DNA from: Spirochaetaceae bacterium
GTDB taxonomy: Bacteria; Spirochaetota; Spirochaetia; SZUA-6; Fen-1364
Length of the DNA: 10,411 nucleotides
Reading direction: 5' to 3'
Assembly (NCBI GenBank): GCA_003141795.1
Contig: PLNO01000014.1
Coordinates: 947-11,357 of the forward strand
Below the pieces are notes generated by a model that did no database searches, had not been told where the DNA came from, and saw only the letters and a program-made list of their open reading frames with translations. The position numbers were made by a program, and so were the translations under genes. The stretch's first letter is position 1. Every line of letters begins with the position of its first letter. Below, piece after piece: positions 1 through 6,635 of this stretch.

Positions 1-32
1 GTGTTCGGAGCGGCCGCGGCCGCTCCGAACAC
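1..32. repeat. Perfect 32-bp palindrome at the sequence edge
   Basis: Bases 1-16 are the exact reverse complement of bases 17-32, with no loop. The centre lies in a GC-rich core (GGCCGCGGCC). The palindrome falls inside the vorB-like reading frame at the point where the family continues from its Ala-rich stretch into Gly-x-Arg-x-Met-Thr-Ser-Ser. Here the frame instead runs into Pro-Asn-Thr, a mirror copy of the preceding codons. A perfect palindrome sitting exactly on the edge and breaking a conserved protein is best explained as an assembly or library fold-back, so the outermost 12-16 bases are probably not genomic. A real hairpin cannot be excluded. Confidence 0.85.
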
Positions 33-218
33 CATGTTGATGGCGGCGAGCTCGCTTTCAGCCTGGAGGAACGTCCCCCCCACCTTCGGCATGCGCGCAG
101 CCATGTACGCGGGGAGCTCGTTCTGCGGAGTGATGGGATATCCGAAATAATGGCGGCATCCGGCGATGATTGCCGCCTCACCGATTGCCTCGTTGCCTTT
201 CATGAGTTGCACAGCCAT
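1..218 (-). CDS. vorB: 2-oxoacid:ferredoxin oxidoreductase alpha subunit (VorB/KorA type), N-terminal part
   Basis: This is the start of the alpha (pyrimidine-domain) subunit of a 2-oxoacid:ferredoxin oxidoreductase. These enzymes oxidatively decarboxylate a branched-chain 2-oxoacid or 2-oxoglutarate to the acyl-CoA, with ferredoxin as electron acceptor. About 70 residues are visible: Met-Lys-Gly-Asn-Glu-Ala-Ile near residue 6, the hallmark [12 protein letters not shown], and [12 protein letters not shown] followed by an Ala run. The start is an ATG at 218-216, three bases after the ferredoxin stop, with a GGGAG ribosome site inside the end of that gene. The frame runs off the edge, and its last residues (Pro-Asn-Thr) come from the palindrome and look artefactual. 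VorB versus KorA cannot be settled from the N-terminus. The beta and gamma subunits should lie beyond the edge. Confidence 0.85.
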   Translation of the reverse strand, partial: MAVQLMKGNEAIGEAAIIAGCRHYFGYPITPQNELPAYMAARMPKVGGTFLQAESELAAINMVFGAAAAAPN

Positions 219-221
219 ACC

Positions 222-455
222 CTACGCTCCCGCCACCGGCGCGAGCCGGTAGATGCGGATGGCCATGTCCGGACACATGATCGCGCAGGACATGCACCCC
301 GTGCACCGTGCCTCGTCGAAGCACTGGGCAAAGGGAACCCCCTGTCGATTGAATTCGTCACGCGACATGGACAGGATTTTTTCGGGACACGCTCCTATGC
401 AGAGCGTGCAGCCCTTACACCGTTCCCGGTCGAATACCGGCCTTCCTCTTGACAC
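222..455 (-). CDS. 2x[4Fe-4S] ferredoxin, delta subunit of a 2-oxoacid:ferredoxin oxidoreductase
   Basis: This 77-residue protein has two classical [4Fe-4S] motifs: CKGCTLCIGACP at residues 13-24 and CTGCMSCAIMCP at about 51-62. It is the size and layout of the KorD/VorD subunit, which carries electrons from the TPP/Fe-S core of the oxidoreductase to free ferredoxin. I take the GTG at 455-453 as the start because AAGGAG lies 7 bases upstream; the nearby ATGs (around 471-477) are out of frame. It precedes the alpha subunit gene by three bases, the usual order in KorDABC-type operons, so the two are co-transcribed. An isolated ferredoxin is unlikely given that neighbour. Confidence 0.88.
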   Translation of the reverse strand: MSRGRPVFDRERCKGCTLCIGACPEKILSMSRDEFNRQGVPFAQCFDEARCTGCMSCAIMCPDMAIRIYRLAPVAGA

Positions 456-505
456 TGAGTTGCTCCTTCATCATGATGTGCCCAAAAGGTTAGCACTTTC
501 AGGGT

Positions 506-511
506 ATTATA
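506..511 (-). promoter_or_regulatory. Putative -10 box for the ferredoxin/vorB operon
   Basis: The minus strand reads TATAAT here, an exact match to the sigma-70 -10 consensus, about 50 bases upstream of the GTG start of the ferredoxin gene. The only -35-like hexamer (TCGAAA) lies 19 bases further upstream and matches 4 of 6 positions, so the promoter is either weak at -35 or helped by an activator. The 140-bp gap is shared with the divergent corrinoid protein gene, for which I find no convincing promoter. Confidence 0.45.
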
Positions 512-595
512 GCAACCGAAAACCGGTGGGTTTCGACGCGTGCCCGGGGAGGTTGCTTCACGTCATTCTCCGTTGAGAGCGCAAGGAGGACGGAT

Positions 596-1234
596 TTGGC
601 CACCTACCAGGAACTATCAGAAGCGGTACAGAAGGGCAATGCGCCCAAGGCGAAAGAGCTCACCTCCCAGTTGCTCACTGACAAGCAGCCTGCCGGAGAG
701 ATCCTCAACAAGGGGCTTCTCGACGGCATGGACAAGGTCGGGCAGAGATTCAAATGCAATGAAATCTACATCCCCGAGGTCCTGATCGCCGCGCGTGCAA
801 TGAACGCCAGTATGGACATCCTGAAGCCCGAGCTCGTCAAGGCCGGAGTGAAACCCATCGGCAAGATGCTCATAGGCACCGTGAAAGGGGACCTGCACGA
901 CATCGGCAAGAACCTGGTGAAAATGATGGCGCAGGGCGCGGGGATCGAGGTCGTGGACCTCGGTATCGACGTGTCGGCCGACAAGTTCCTCCAGGGTTTG
1001 AAGGACAATCCCGACGCCAAGGCCGTGGGCATGTCAGCCCTTCTGACGACCACGATGACGGGGATGAAGGACGTCATCGACAGGTTCGCGAAGGAAGGGG
1101 TCCGCGGAAAGGTGAAGTTCATGGTGGGTGGCGCGCCCCTCACCGACCAGTACGCAAAGGAAATCGGCGCTGACGCCTATGCGCCGGACGCGGCAAGCGC
1201 GGCTGAGAAGTTCAAGGCTTTCCTCAGGGCGTGA
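596..1234 (+). CDS. Methyltransferase-type corrinoid (B12-binding) protein, MtbC/MttC-like
   Basis: This 212-residue cytoplasmic protein has the two-domain layout of methyl-carrying corrinoid proteins of methylamine, methanol or O-demethylase systems. Residues 1-85 form the helical cap (B12-binding-2), and residues 88-212 form the Rossmann-like cobalamin domain. That domain carries the base-off motif D99-x-H101-x-x-G104, the Ser-Ala-Leu-Leu-Thr stretch at 147-151 and Gly-Gly at 178-179. Such proteins take a methyl group from a substrate-specific methyltransferase and pass it to a second methyltransferase. No methyltransferase or reactivating ATPase gene is visible nearby, so the substrate is unknown. 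The start is TTG, chosen because AAGGAGGA (583-590) sits five bases upstream. The gene is alone and ends at a terminator. Confidence 0.9.
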   Translation: MATYQELSEAVQKGNAPKAKELTSQLLTDKQPAGEILNKGLLDGMDKVGQRFKCNEIYIPEVLIAARAMNASMDILKPELVKAGVKPIGKMLIGTVKGDLHDIGKNLVKMMAQGAGIEVVDLGIDVSADKFLQGLKDNPDAKAVGMSALLTTTMTGMKDVIDRFAKEGVRGKVKFMVGGAPLTDQYAKEIGADAYAPDAASAAEKFKAFLRA

Positions 1235-1251
1235 CCCGATGGTGAAGTATT

Positions 1252-1294
1252 AAAGGGGTTGTCCAGGATGTAAATACCTGGACAGCCCCTTTTT
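1252..1294 (+). terminator. Intrinsic terminator of the corrinoid protein gene
   Basis: A 16-bp stem (1252-1267 with 1277-1292, one G-T wobble) encloses a 9-base loop and ends in a five-T run at 1290-1294. It lies 18 bases after the TGA of the corrinoid gene. The stem also begins with AAA, so on the minus strand it would end in only a short T run. It may act weakly for leftward transcription coming from the transposase remnant. Confidence 0.88.
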
Positions 1295-1318
1295 GGCATC
1301 TGAGAGGATTATCCAATC

Positions 1319-1642
1319 TCAGGGTGCACCGAAGAACTGGAAAGAGACCTGTCGGCGAATGAATTGAACGTCGCAGCCTTTTCTGTTGGCTTGATTTCGG
1401 CATAATGTGGCCTGCTTTTTGATCATGTCGTGCGCCAGTGCCACCAAACCCCACTCCGCGTTCACTTTGGGCAACCCGCGTAGCATGAAGCGTCTGAAGT
1501 AACGATTCTGTTTGATCTGTCCCCAGACGGACTCTACATCGACGGAGGCCTGTGAACGCAGATCCCGTCCCTCATGAAAGTCCAGCATCTGACGAGCATG
1601 ATCACGCAAGCGATCTGATATGAAGTGACCAGTCAAGCTCAC
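1319..1642 (-). pseudogene. IS1182-like transposase, decayed C-terminal fragment
   Basis: About 107 residues match the C-terminal end of DDE transposases of the IS1182 group. The region LRSQASVDVESVWGQIKQNR is followed by YFRRFMLRGLPKVNAEWGL and VALAHDMIKK. This includes the Glu of the catalytic triad (in VDVES) and the downstream Lys/Arg helix. A full transposase has roughly 450-550 residues, so the first two Asp residues and the N-terminal domain are absent. The fragment can be read from a GTG at 1642, but this is only an internal point of a longer broken frame: the same frame continues rightward past a TAA at 1658-1660 next to a seven-T run (minus-strand A run), a typical frameshift site. 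No terminal inverted repeats or target duplication are obvious. Confidence 0.8.
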
Positions 1643-2128
1643 GCCCTCTTTTTTTCTTTAGCAGTTCCGGTAGAACTCAACACACCTTTGGTACATACTG
1701 TGGCCGGTTGCAAACGGATGCGGGAAAGCAAGAGCTTCCATACCTTATGGGATAAAGGCAATCCGCTCAGTATATAGATAGCGCACTGACTGGTAGATCG
1801 GAAAGCATTCATGGTATATGCGAATACTTCCGCATAGATCCATCAAAACTCGGCAGGCGGCGGCCAAACGCTGGTAAAGGCAAGCCCCAGCCCAGTGATA
1901 GGCGCCCCTCGGAAGTGAAACCAGGCGGCATGACTTCTACAGCGGTACCCGAACCGCGTCCAGGAATCCAAAACCACCTTCCAGCCAACCGGACTCTCGC
2001 ACAGGTAGAGGCAGTTCGCTCACATACATCCGATGGCAGTCAATCGCCGAACACGCCTCATTGATTTTCGACACGCATTTTCTCGAATTACTGAGAGACA
2101 AGCGACCGTCTTGGGCCGGATGTGTCAA
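1643..2128 (-). other. Broken coding-like sequence beside the transposase remnant
   Basis: The transposase fragment's frame continues through this stretch with only three stops (1658-1660, 1745-1747, 1937-1939) in about 160 codons, fewer than expected for non-coding DNA. It begins at a TTG at 2128, just after an in-frame TGA. A second minus frame is also rather open between about 1660 and 1850. It contains a Cys-Thr-Lys triplet like the one before the catalytic Glu region of IS1182 transposases, so the true frame may switch at the A run near 1649-1655. I recognise no domain in the rest. It may be the decayed middle of the transposase or another dead gene. No intact gene lies between 1643 and 2180. 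Confidence 0.35.
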
Positions 2129-2180
2129 CCGTTTTCAGTCGGATGGAGAGGCAGCCCGGAATGCCACTGGATTCTTCTTA

Positions 2181-2285
2181 CTACTTCTTTCCCTTGGGGG
2201 GCCTGTTCATGAGGATCATCAGTGTTGACATTCCGCCGATAAAAAGTGCTATCAGGACGATCACTGCAATTGTTGACGCGCTCAT
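2181..2285 (-). CDS. Small single-helix membrane protein, 34 residues
   Basis: The reading frame encodes MSASTIAVIVLIALFIGGMS and then TLMILMNRPPKGKK: a short polar N-terminus, one hydrophobic segment (about residues 5-26) and a basic Lys-rich tail, which predicts N-out/C-in insertion. The ATG at 2285-2283 is preceded by a strong GGAGG four to five bases upstream, which marks it as a real start. A longer frame back to 2420 exists but runs through a terminator hairpin. The size and layout recall small accessory subunits of transporters and oxidases such as MetS, KdpF or CydX, but no diagnostic motif is present, so I assign no function. It appears to be the only gene on its transcript, because the next leftward sequence is decayed. 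Confidence 0.6.
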   Translation of the reverse strand: MSASTIAVIVLIALFIGGMSTLMILMNRPPKGKK

Positions 2286-2303
2286 GCAAACCTCCAGGAC
2301 AGC

Positions 2304-2342
2304 AAAAAGGCCGCCATTCAGATTCTCATCTGAATGGCGGCC
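2304..2342 (-). terminator. Strong intrinsic terminator just upstream of the 34-residue gene
   Basis: Read leftward, a perfect 15-bp GC-rich stem (2342-2328 with 2323-2309) closes a four-base loop and is followed directly by five T (2308-2304). The 34-residue gene's start codon is only 18 bases further on, and its ribosome site lies in between. On the plus strand the hairpin has no T run, so the terminator acts leftward only. No protein-coding gene ends just upstream on this strand, so the hairpin is better read as a leader attenuator than as the end of another gene. Confidence 0.8.
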
Positions 2343-2410
2343 CGACCATTCGCGCGTCCCTCCGGCCCTATCGGACCGAACCACTGGATGCGCTCTCGCA
2401 CATCCCTGAC
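2304..2410 (-). ncRNA. Candidate structured leader RNA (attenuator or riboswitch-like)
   Basis: Read on the minus strand, three hairpins follow in order. The first is an 8-bp stem with a GAGA loop (2405-2386). The second is an 8-bp stem with a GATA loop (2380-2361). The third is the terminator (2342-2304). In the first two, some pairs are G-U on this strand and would be C-A mismatches on the other, which indicates that the minus strand is the RNA. GAATGG (2351-2346) can also pair with CCATTC (2337-2332), which lies inside the 5' arm of the terminator, giving a mutually exclusive fold. I could not match it to a known riboswitch or T-box consensus. The upstream limit and promoter are unknown. 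Confidence 0.45.
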
Positions 2411-2700
2411 GCCTGCACATTGCTACTTACTCCAGAAGAATGCAAGCGCTACCTTTTCGAGTCCGGCACGAAGCTTGTGGGACAACTGACACTTCGTCGA
2501 CAGGCTTTTGACTGATTTGTGCCTTCACTTGCCATCACGGTGTGCCCGCAGAAACTCCTCATACCCATTGATACAGGACAAAGCCGTGATTGAAACCTTC
2601 GGCCCGACAAGTCGGCCTGCTTGTCTACGAGGGGGATTTCGTTGATCATGTGAACGACTGGGACAGTGATGGCATTGCACTTCAAGAGCTGGAGACATTC
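2411..2700. other. Intergenic stretch before the ClC gene
   Basis: I see no convincing gene here. A frame can be extended from the ClC start back to a TTG at 2590, but the ribosome site favours the start at 2701. A 6-bp inverted repeat (2468-2473 with 2492-2497) flanks an 18-base loop. The stretch must hold the promoter of the rightward ClC gene and probably that of the leftward leader RNA, but no clear -35/-10 pair stands out on either strand. Confidence 0.4.
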
Positions 2701-4410
2701 ATGATCCTTTCGTTGAACTCTCTTCGCAAGCTACCTGAGAATACTCGAGGTCTGCTTGCAGCTGTCGTTTTTGCTGCTGCTGCTGCGGGTTCTGCCGTTG
2801 CCTTCTTGTGGTTGACGAATCTCGTCTTTCACGTGGGCATCGAGCGCCTGAGCTATTCTTCACCGATCGTGTTCGTGGTAGGAAGCTTCTGCATCATAAC
2901 CGTCACGTCCGTTGCCTCAGGATTGCTCATGTTCTACTTTGCCCCGGACTCTGCAGGCAGCGGAGTCCCGCAACTCAAGGCAGCATACTGGAAGGACCTT
3001 GGCTTTGTTAAATTGCGGGCGGTTATTGTCAAGTTCGTGGCTGGCATACTGACGCTTGGAGGGGGGACGAGTCTAGGTCGCGAAGGCCCCAGCGTTTTCG
3101 TCGGTGGTGGGCTTGCGTCAACGATCTCTGCCGCCTTCGGATATCCGAAGACTGGGCGGCGGCAACCCGCGGCAGCTGGCGGTGCGGCGGCACTTGCTGC
3201 CGCTTTCAATACACCCCTTGCCGCCATCACATTCGTTCTTGAAGAGATGCTCAACAATGAGTTTGGCAGCCGTGTTCTCGGAGGAGTTGTTCTCTCGGCG
3301 GTGCTCGGAGCGCTCATCGTGCATGCCACGATTGGGGCGCAACCCGCATTTTCGCTTCCTTCAGTAGAGGGAACGACATGGCTCATGTATGCGATCCTGC
3401 CGGTGGTTGCAGTCGCTGCTGCACTGATCGGAGTCGCGTTTCAGACTCTGACTTTGTCACTCCGTCGAAGGGTCCGCGATCGCAGCCGTCTTCCTGTTTG
3501 GTTGCGCCCGCTCGTTGGCGCGCTGATCACGTGGGTTCTCGGGTGCGGGGTCTTCCTCATTACGGGGCACACGGGGGTCTTCGGATTAGGGTATCAGGAC
3601 CTTTCCCTTGCCCTCAACAACAATCTGATATGGCAGCTAGCGGGGGTCCTTGTCGTCATCAAGTTTTTTGCGACTGTAGCCTCCTACTCTTGGGGAGGCT
3701 GCGGGGGCATCTTCTCACCGACCCTCTTTCTAGGCGGGCTCACTGGACTTTTTTTTGCCGGAGTAGCGGGAACATTCATACCGATAACCGTCGCTGATCG
3801 CATTGTGTTGGCAGCAGTTGGCATGAGCGCTTGCTTCAACGCGGTAGTACGCGCGCCATTGACTGCCTTGCTGATCGTCTTCGAGATGACCCACCAATTC
3901 GCACTCGTCCCGCCCCTGATGGTGTGCCTCATAGTAAGCCAAGCCATTTCCCGTCTCGGCGGAAAACACAACTTCTACGATGCGCTACTGCTGCAAGATG
4001 GGCATGAGCTCATCCGCATCAAGCCTCCTCGCGACATGAAGAGCTGGCAGGGACTTGCGGTCTCAGAGATCGCTCATGCGCAACCGGTTTTCCTGCGGGA
4101 TACTAGCCAGGGAGCAATACGCCGAGCGCTTGATTCGTTCCCTTTTGAGCGGTTCCCTGTCGGCAGTGACTCACAAGTTGCAGGCTTGCTGACACGCCAG
4201 GAAATGAAGACTGCACTGGAAGAAAAGCGTGTGCCACGTCCCCTTCCCGCTCACTTCTGCGACCCTGAGGCTACGGTCCATGACGTCGCGTCACTGCTCA
4301 TCGATAGTCCCCTGGGGATCGTACTGGTGCGTGAAAAAAGCTCGGGCCGGGTTGTCTCCATAGTGACCCTGCACGATCTTTTAAGGGCCCAGGAGTCGCT
4401 CGGCGAGTAG
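2701..4410 (+). CDS. ClC-family chloride/proton antiporter with C-terminal CBS pair
   Basis: This 569-residue integral membrane protein has all the ClC selectivity signatures: GSGVP at 86-90, GREGPS at 126-131, and GGIFSPTLFLGG at 335-346. Glu128 corresponds to the external gating glutamate. Glu181-Glu182 in FVLEEM corresponds to the internal proton-path glutamate of E. coli ClC. Both glutamates are kept, which favours coupled chloride/proton exchange over a passive channel. Residues from about 451 to the end form a cytoplasmic CBS pair, often a nucleotide sensor. I start at the ATG at 2701 because GGAG sits six bases upstream; a TTG at 2590 would add 37 hydrophilic residues without a good ribosome site. 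The gene is alone and converges on the antiporter gene. Likely roles are chloride or pH homeostasis or acid resistance. Confidence 0.92.
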   Translation: MILSLNSLRKLPENTRGLLAAVVFAAAAAGSAVAFLWLTNLVFHVGIERLSYSSPIVFVVGSFCIITVTSVASGLLMFYFAPDSAGSGVPQLKAAYWKDLGFVKLRAVIVKFVAGILTLGGGTSLGREGPSVFVGGGLASTISAAFGYPKTGRRQPAAAGGAAALAAAFNTPLAAITFVLEEMLNNEFGSRVLGGVVLSAVLGALIVHATIGAQPAFSLPSVEGTTWLMYAILPVVAVAAALIGVAFQTLTLSLRRRVRDRSRLPVWLRPLVGALITWVLGCGVFLITGHTGVFGLGYQDLSLALNNNLIWQLAGVLVVIKFFATVASYSWGGCGGIFSPTLFLGGLTGLFFAGVAGTFIPITVADRIVLAAVGMSACFNAVVRAPLTALLIVFEMTHQFALVPPLMVCLIVSQAISRLGGKHNFYDALLLQDGHELIRIKPPRDMKSWQGLAVSEIAHAQPVFLRDTSQGAIRRALDSFPFERFPVGSDSQVAGLLTRQEMKTALEEKRVPRPLPAHFCDPEATVHDVASLLIDSPLGIVLVREKSSGRVVSIVTLHDLLRAQESLGE

Positions 4411-4449
4411 GGCGATATCTGGGGCGGCGTTCCTCAGCTCCTGTAGTCA

Positions 4450-5640
4450 CTATTGTGCCGATCGAATTGCCGCCCTCTTCTCCGCCAGCAGCAGCCGAAG
4501 AAACACTGGAGTCGCAACCGTTGTGAGGAGGCTCATGAGTATGATCGCGACGTAGATGTCCTGCGTAATCAGCTTGGAATCAAGACCAATGAGGGCAATG
4601 ATCATTGCAACTTCACCGCGCGGAGCCATTCCGATGCCGATTATCGACGCCTCTTTGACCTTGGATCCCGAGAGAAGCGCGATTCCGCCGCACCCCACGA
4701 TCTTCGAAACAAACGCGACAATGGTAAGAACTGAAAGAAAGATGAGCACGTGTGGTTGCAAAGCCCGCACATCCACAAGCACCCCCAGCGAGACGAAGAA
4801 TATCGATGCAAAAATGATTTGGAGAGATTCTGAACCCTGAAGGTGATCCCTTCCATGACGCAATTTCACGCCGCCCAGGGAAACGCCCGCGATAAAGGCT
4901 CCTACGATTGCTGAAAGTCCCATGACCTCGGCGGCGACCGCGTACAGGAAGGCTATCATCGTGGAGAAGATGAACGTCACTTCAGGGTAGCGCTTGGTGA
5001 ACTTGGCTTGGTCGATCAAAGAAAGCAGCCGACGGAAGCCGAAAAGTCCGAGTGCTCCGCCAACCCCAAGGAAAAGGAAGACCTTGCCGATGGTCAGAGC
5101 CAATACACCAAAGGAGAAGGAGCTCGATACGAGCCCTTTGCTGATTGTCAGCGCAATCAAGCCGAGCACATCGTCGATCACCGCCGCTCCTATGATCGCT
5201 CGTGCGGGGCTACTGTTCAGCTTTCCCATCTCTTTGAGGATATTGGCGGTTATGGCGATGCTCGTCGCGGTGAGAGCCGTGCCGACGAATACGCTTGTGG
5301 CGTAGGGATAGTGGAAAAGGAGTGAAGTTGCGAATCCCATGCCCCATGGGAGAACCACCCCGACGGCCGCGATCAGGAGATAGCGCGGCTTTACGATGTC
5401 TTCGAACCGAAACTCCATCCCGACGACGAAGAGCAGGAAGACGGCACCAAGATGCGCCATGTTGCCAACGAAGTCCGTATATGTGATCAAACCCAAGACG
5501 CTTGGCCCGACCACCACACCTATCAGAATCTCGGCAACAACGACGGACTGATTGACTCGCGACGCCAAGAGGTACCCCGCGAGTGCGACAAAGAGGAGAA
5601 AGCTCATCTGAAACTCGACCAAATGAAGCACGTCAGCCAT
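4450..5640 (-). CDS. CPA2-family Na+(K+)/H+ antiporter, NapA/KefB-type membrane domain
   Basis: This 396-residue polytopic membrane protein is the last gene of the five-gene leftward operon. Key features are the crossover-helix motif TATSIAITANIL at 123-134, the paired aspartates Asp156-Asp157 in AAVIDDVLG (the ion-binding site of electrogenic NapA-type exchangers), Lys313 in a helix that may correspond to the NapA lysine, and GMAPRGEVAMII at 338-347. It lacks the cytoplasmic TrkA-N domain of full KefB/C proteins, as does NapA. The start is the ATG at 5640: GGAG lies eight bases upstream, whereas a TTG six bases earlier is too close to that site. It overlaps the end of the ATP-grasp gene by 8 nt (ATGGCTGA), implying translational coupling. 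Which cation it carries is not visible. Confidence 0.9.
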   Translation of the reverse strand: MADVLHLVEFQMSFLLFVALAGYLLASRVNQSVVVAEILIGVVVGPSVLGLITYTDFVGNMAHLGAVFLLFVVGMEFRFEDIVKPRYLLIAAVGVVLPWGMGFATSLLFHYPYATSVFVGTALTATSIAITANILKEMGKLNSSPARAIIGAAVIDDVLGLIALTISKGLVSSSFSFGVLALTIGKVFLFLGVGGALGLFGFRRLLSLIDQAKFTKRYPEVTFIFSTMIAFLYAVAAEVMGLSAIVGAFIAGVSLGGVKLRHGRDHLQGSESLQIIFASIFFVSLGVLVDVRALQPHVLIFLSVLTIVAFVSKIVGCGGIALLSGSKVKEASIIGIGMAPRGEVAMIIALIGLDSKLITQDIYVAIILMSLLTTVATPVFLRLLLAEKRAAIRSAQ

Positions 5641-6625
5641 GTGCAACTCTCCGCGATGCGCTCCCCAGAATCATCATGATGACTTCGAAGTAGCTCAACC
5701 CGGAAGGCTCGAACATTTTCGTCATGTCGCTGTATCCGGGCTGGAGCCCCGGAAGCGTATTCACTTCAAGAACCATCGGCGCTCCCTGCGCATTCTGTCG
5801 AAAGTCGACGCGCCAGTAATCCCTGGCACCGACGGCTCTCCCCGCACGTAGTGCCAATTCACCAAGGTGAGCTGCTTCCTGCCCAGATAACTTGGCAGGA
5901 CATTTCTCGTCGATCGTCTCCTCCGATTTCGCTGCGAACGAAAAAACTTGTGTTGCGCTTACCATGATCTCGAGCGGGGAAAGGATGCGGGAAGGCGTGC
6001 CATCGATGACCCCGACCGTGAACTCCCTGCCCGGCATGAACTCCTCGATGACCGGGGGCGAGTGAAACTCGTCAGTGACTCTCTGAAAGGCTTCTCGCAG
6101 GGCTTCCGGTGTTCGAACAACTGACCGTTCGTCCAGGCCAATTCCTTCGCCTTCCGATTGGGCCTTGACAATAAGAGGGAATTCGAGCCTTTGCGACTCA
6201 ACTGCTTGAATTGTCTCACTGGCTCCGGAACCCACAGAAAAACGGGGAGTCGGCAGACTCTCGGAGAGAAGGAGTCGTTTTGTCAGCGACTTGGAAAGGC
6301 CAATAAAATGACATGTGGCATCACCGCCTGAGAAAGGCACACCCACGTACTCCATGGCGGAGGCCACGTATGCCTGATCCTGCCGGCGAGCTGGGCCAAA
6401 GTACGTATTGAACACGAGATCCACCCTTGCGGCCATAAGGTTATCTGCGAACTCCGCGTCCACCCTGACCGAAACCGTTTCGTGGCCCGCCGACTCCAGT
6501 GTCGTTCCTACCGCTTCCACCGTTTTTTGGTTCCGCGTTAGGCTATGCCAGAGTTGATTCGCTGTGCGACCCTGTGCCAGAGCCTCTTCGTGTTTTGGAT
6601 CAGCCACAAGTAGTCCTACTCGCAT
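5633..6625 (-). CDS. Divergent D-Ala-D-Ala-ligase-like ATP-grasp enzyme
   Basis: This 330-residue soluble ATP-grasp protein is most like D-alanine-D-alanine ligases. It has FPLIVKAQSEGEGIGL at 149-164 (ATP lysine 154 and flexible loop), EEFMPGREFTVGV at 194-206, YWRVDFR at 270-276 and LEVNTLPGL at 286-294, where Glu287 and Asn289 are the usual magnesium ligands. The N-terminal Ser/Glu loop holding the first-substrate glutamate in Ddl is missing, the FN-x-x-HG-x-x-GE-DG segment is altered to FNTYFG, and the Tyr-Lys-Tyr element is also changed. I infer ATP-dependent amide or peptide bond formation with substrates other than D-Ala. The ATG has GGGAG seven bases upstream, and the gene lies 10 nt after the channel-like gene. 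A housekeeping cell-wall role is less likely in this operon. Confidence 0.8.
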   Translation of the reverse strand: MRVGLLVADPKHEEALAQGRTANQLWHSLTRNQKTVEAVGTTLESAGHETVSVRVDAEFADNLMAARVDLVFNTYFGPARRQDQAYVASAMEYVGVPFSGGDATCHFIGLSKSLTKRLLLSESLPTPRFSVGSGASETIQAVESQRLEFPLIVKAQSEGEGIGLDERSVVRTPEALREAFQRVTDEFHSPPVIEEFMPGREFTVGVIDGTPSRILSPLEIMVSATQVFSFAAKSEETIDEKCPAKLSGQEAAHLGELALRAGRAVGARDYWRVDFRQNAQGAPMVLEVNTLPGLQPGYSDMTKMFEPSGLSYFEVIMMILGSASRRVAHG

Positions 6626-6635
6626 TGTTCACTCC

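Noticed and set aside
2181..2285. Assignment of the small protein as MetS or KdpF
   Set aside because: Only size and a single helix agree; the Trp-Gly-Gly pattern of MetS and the neighbouring partner genes are missing.
2286..2420. Longer version of the 34-residue protein
   Set aside because: It would be encoded by the leader hairpins and terminator; the internal ATG has an ideal ribosome site.
2304..2600. Known riboswitch class (fluoride, c-di-GMP, SAM, cobalamin, c-di-AMP) or T-box
   Set aside because: I compared remembered conserved blocks and found no convincing match; in particular the fluoride motif is not seen upstream of the ClC gene, and the T-box AGGGTGG-type block is absent.
2590..2700. 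Longer ClC protein from a TTG
   Set aside because: The added 37 residues are hydrophilic and unlike the family N-terminus; ATG at 2701 has a well-placed GGAG.
2934..3386. Antisense open frame within the ClC gene
   Set aside because: Low-complexity shadow of a clear membrane protein gene, with no recognisable domain.
4411..4449. Bidirectional terminator between the convergent ClC and antiporter genes
   Set aside because: Only a 7-bp GC repeat with a loop of about 40 bases reaching into the antiporter gene, and no T run.
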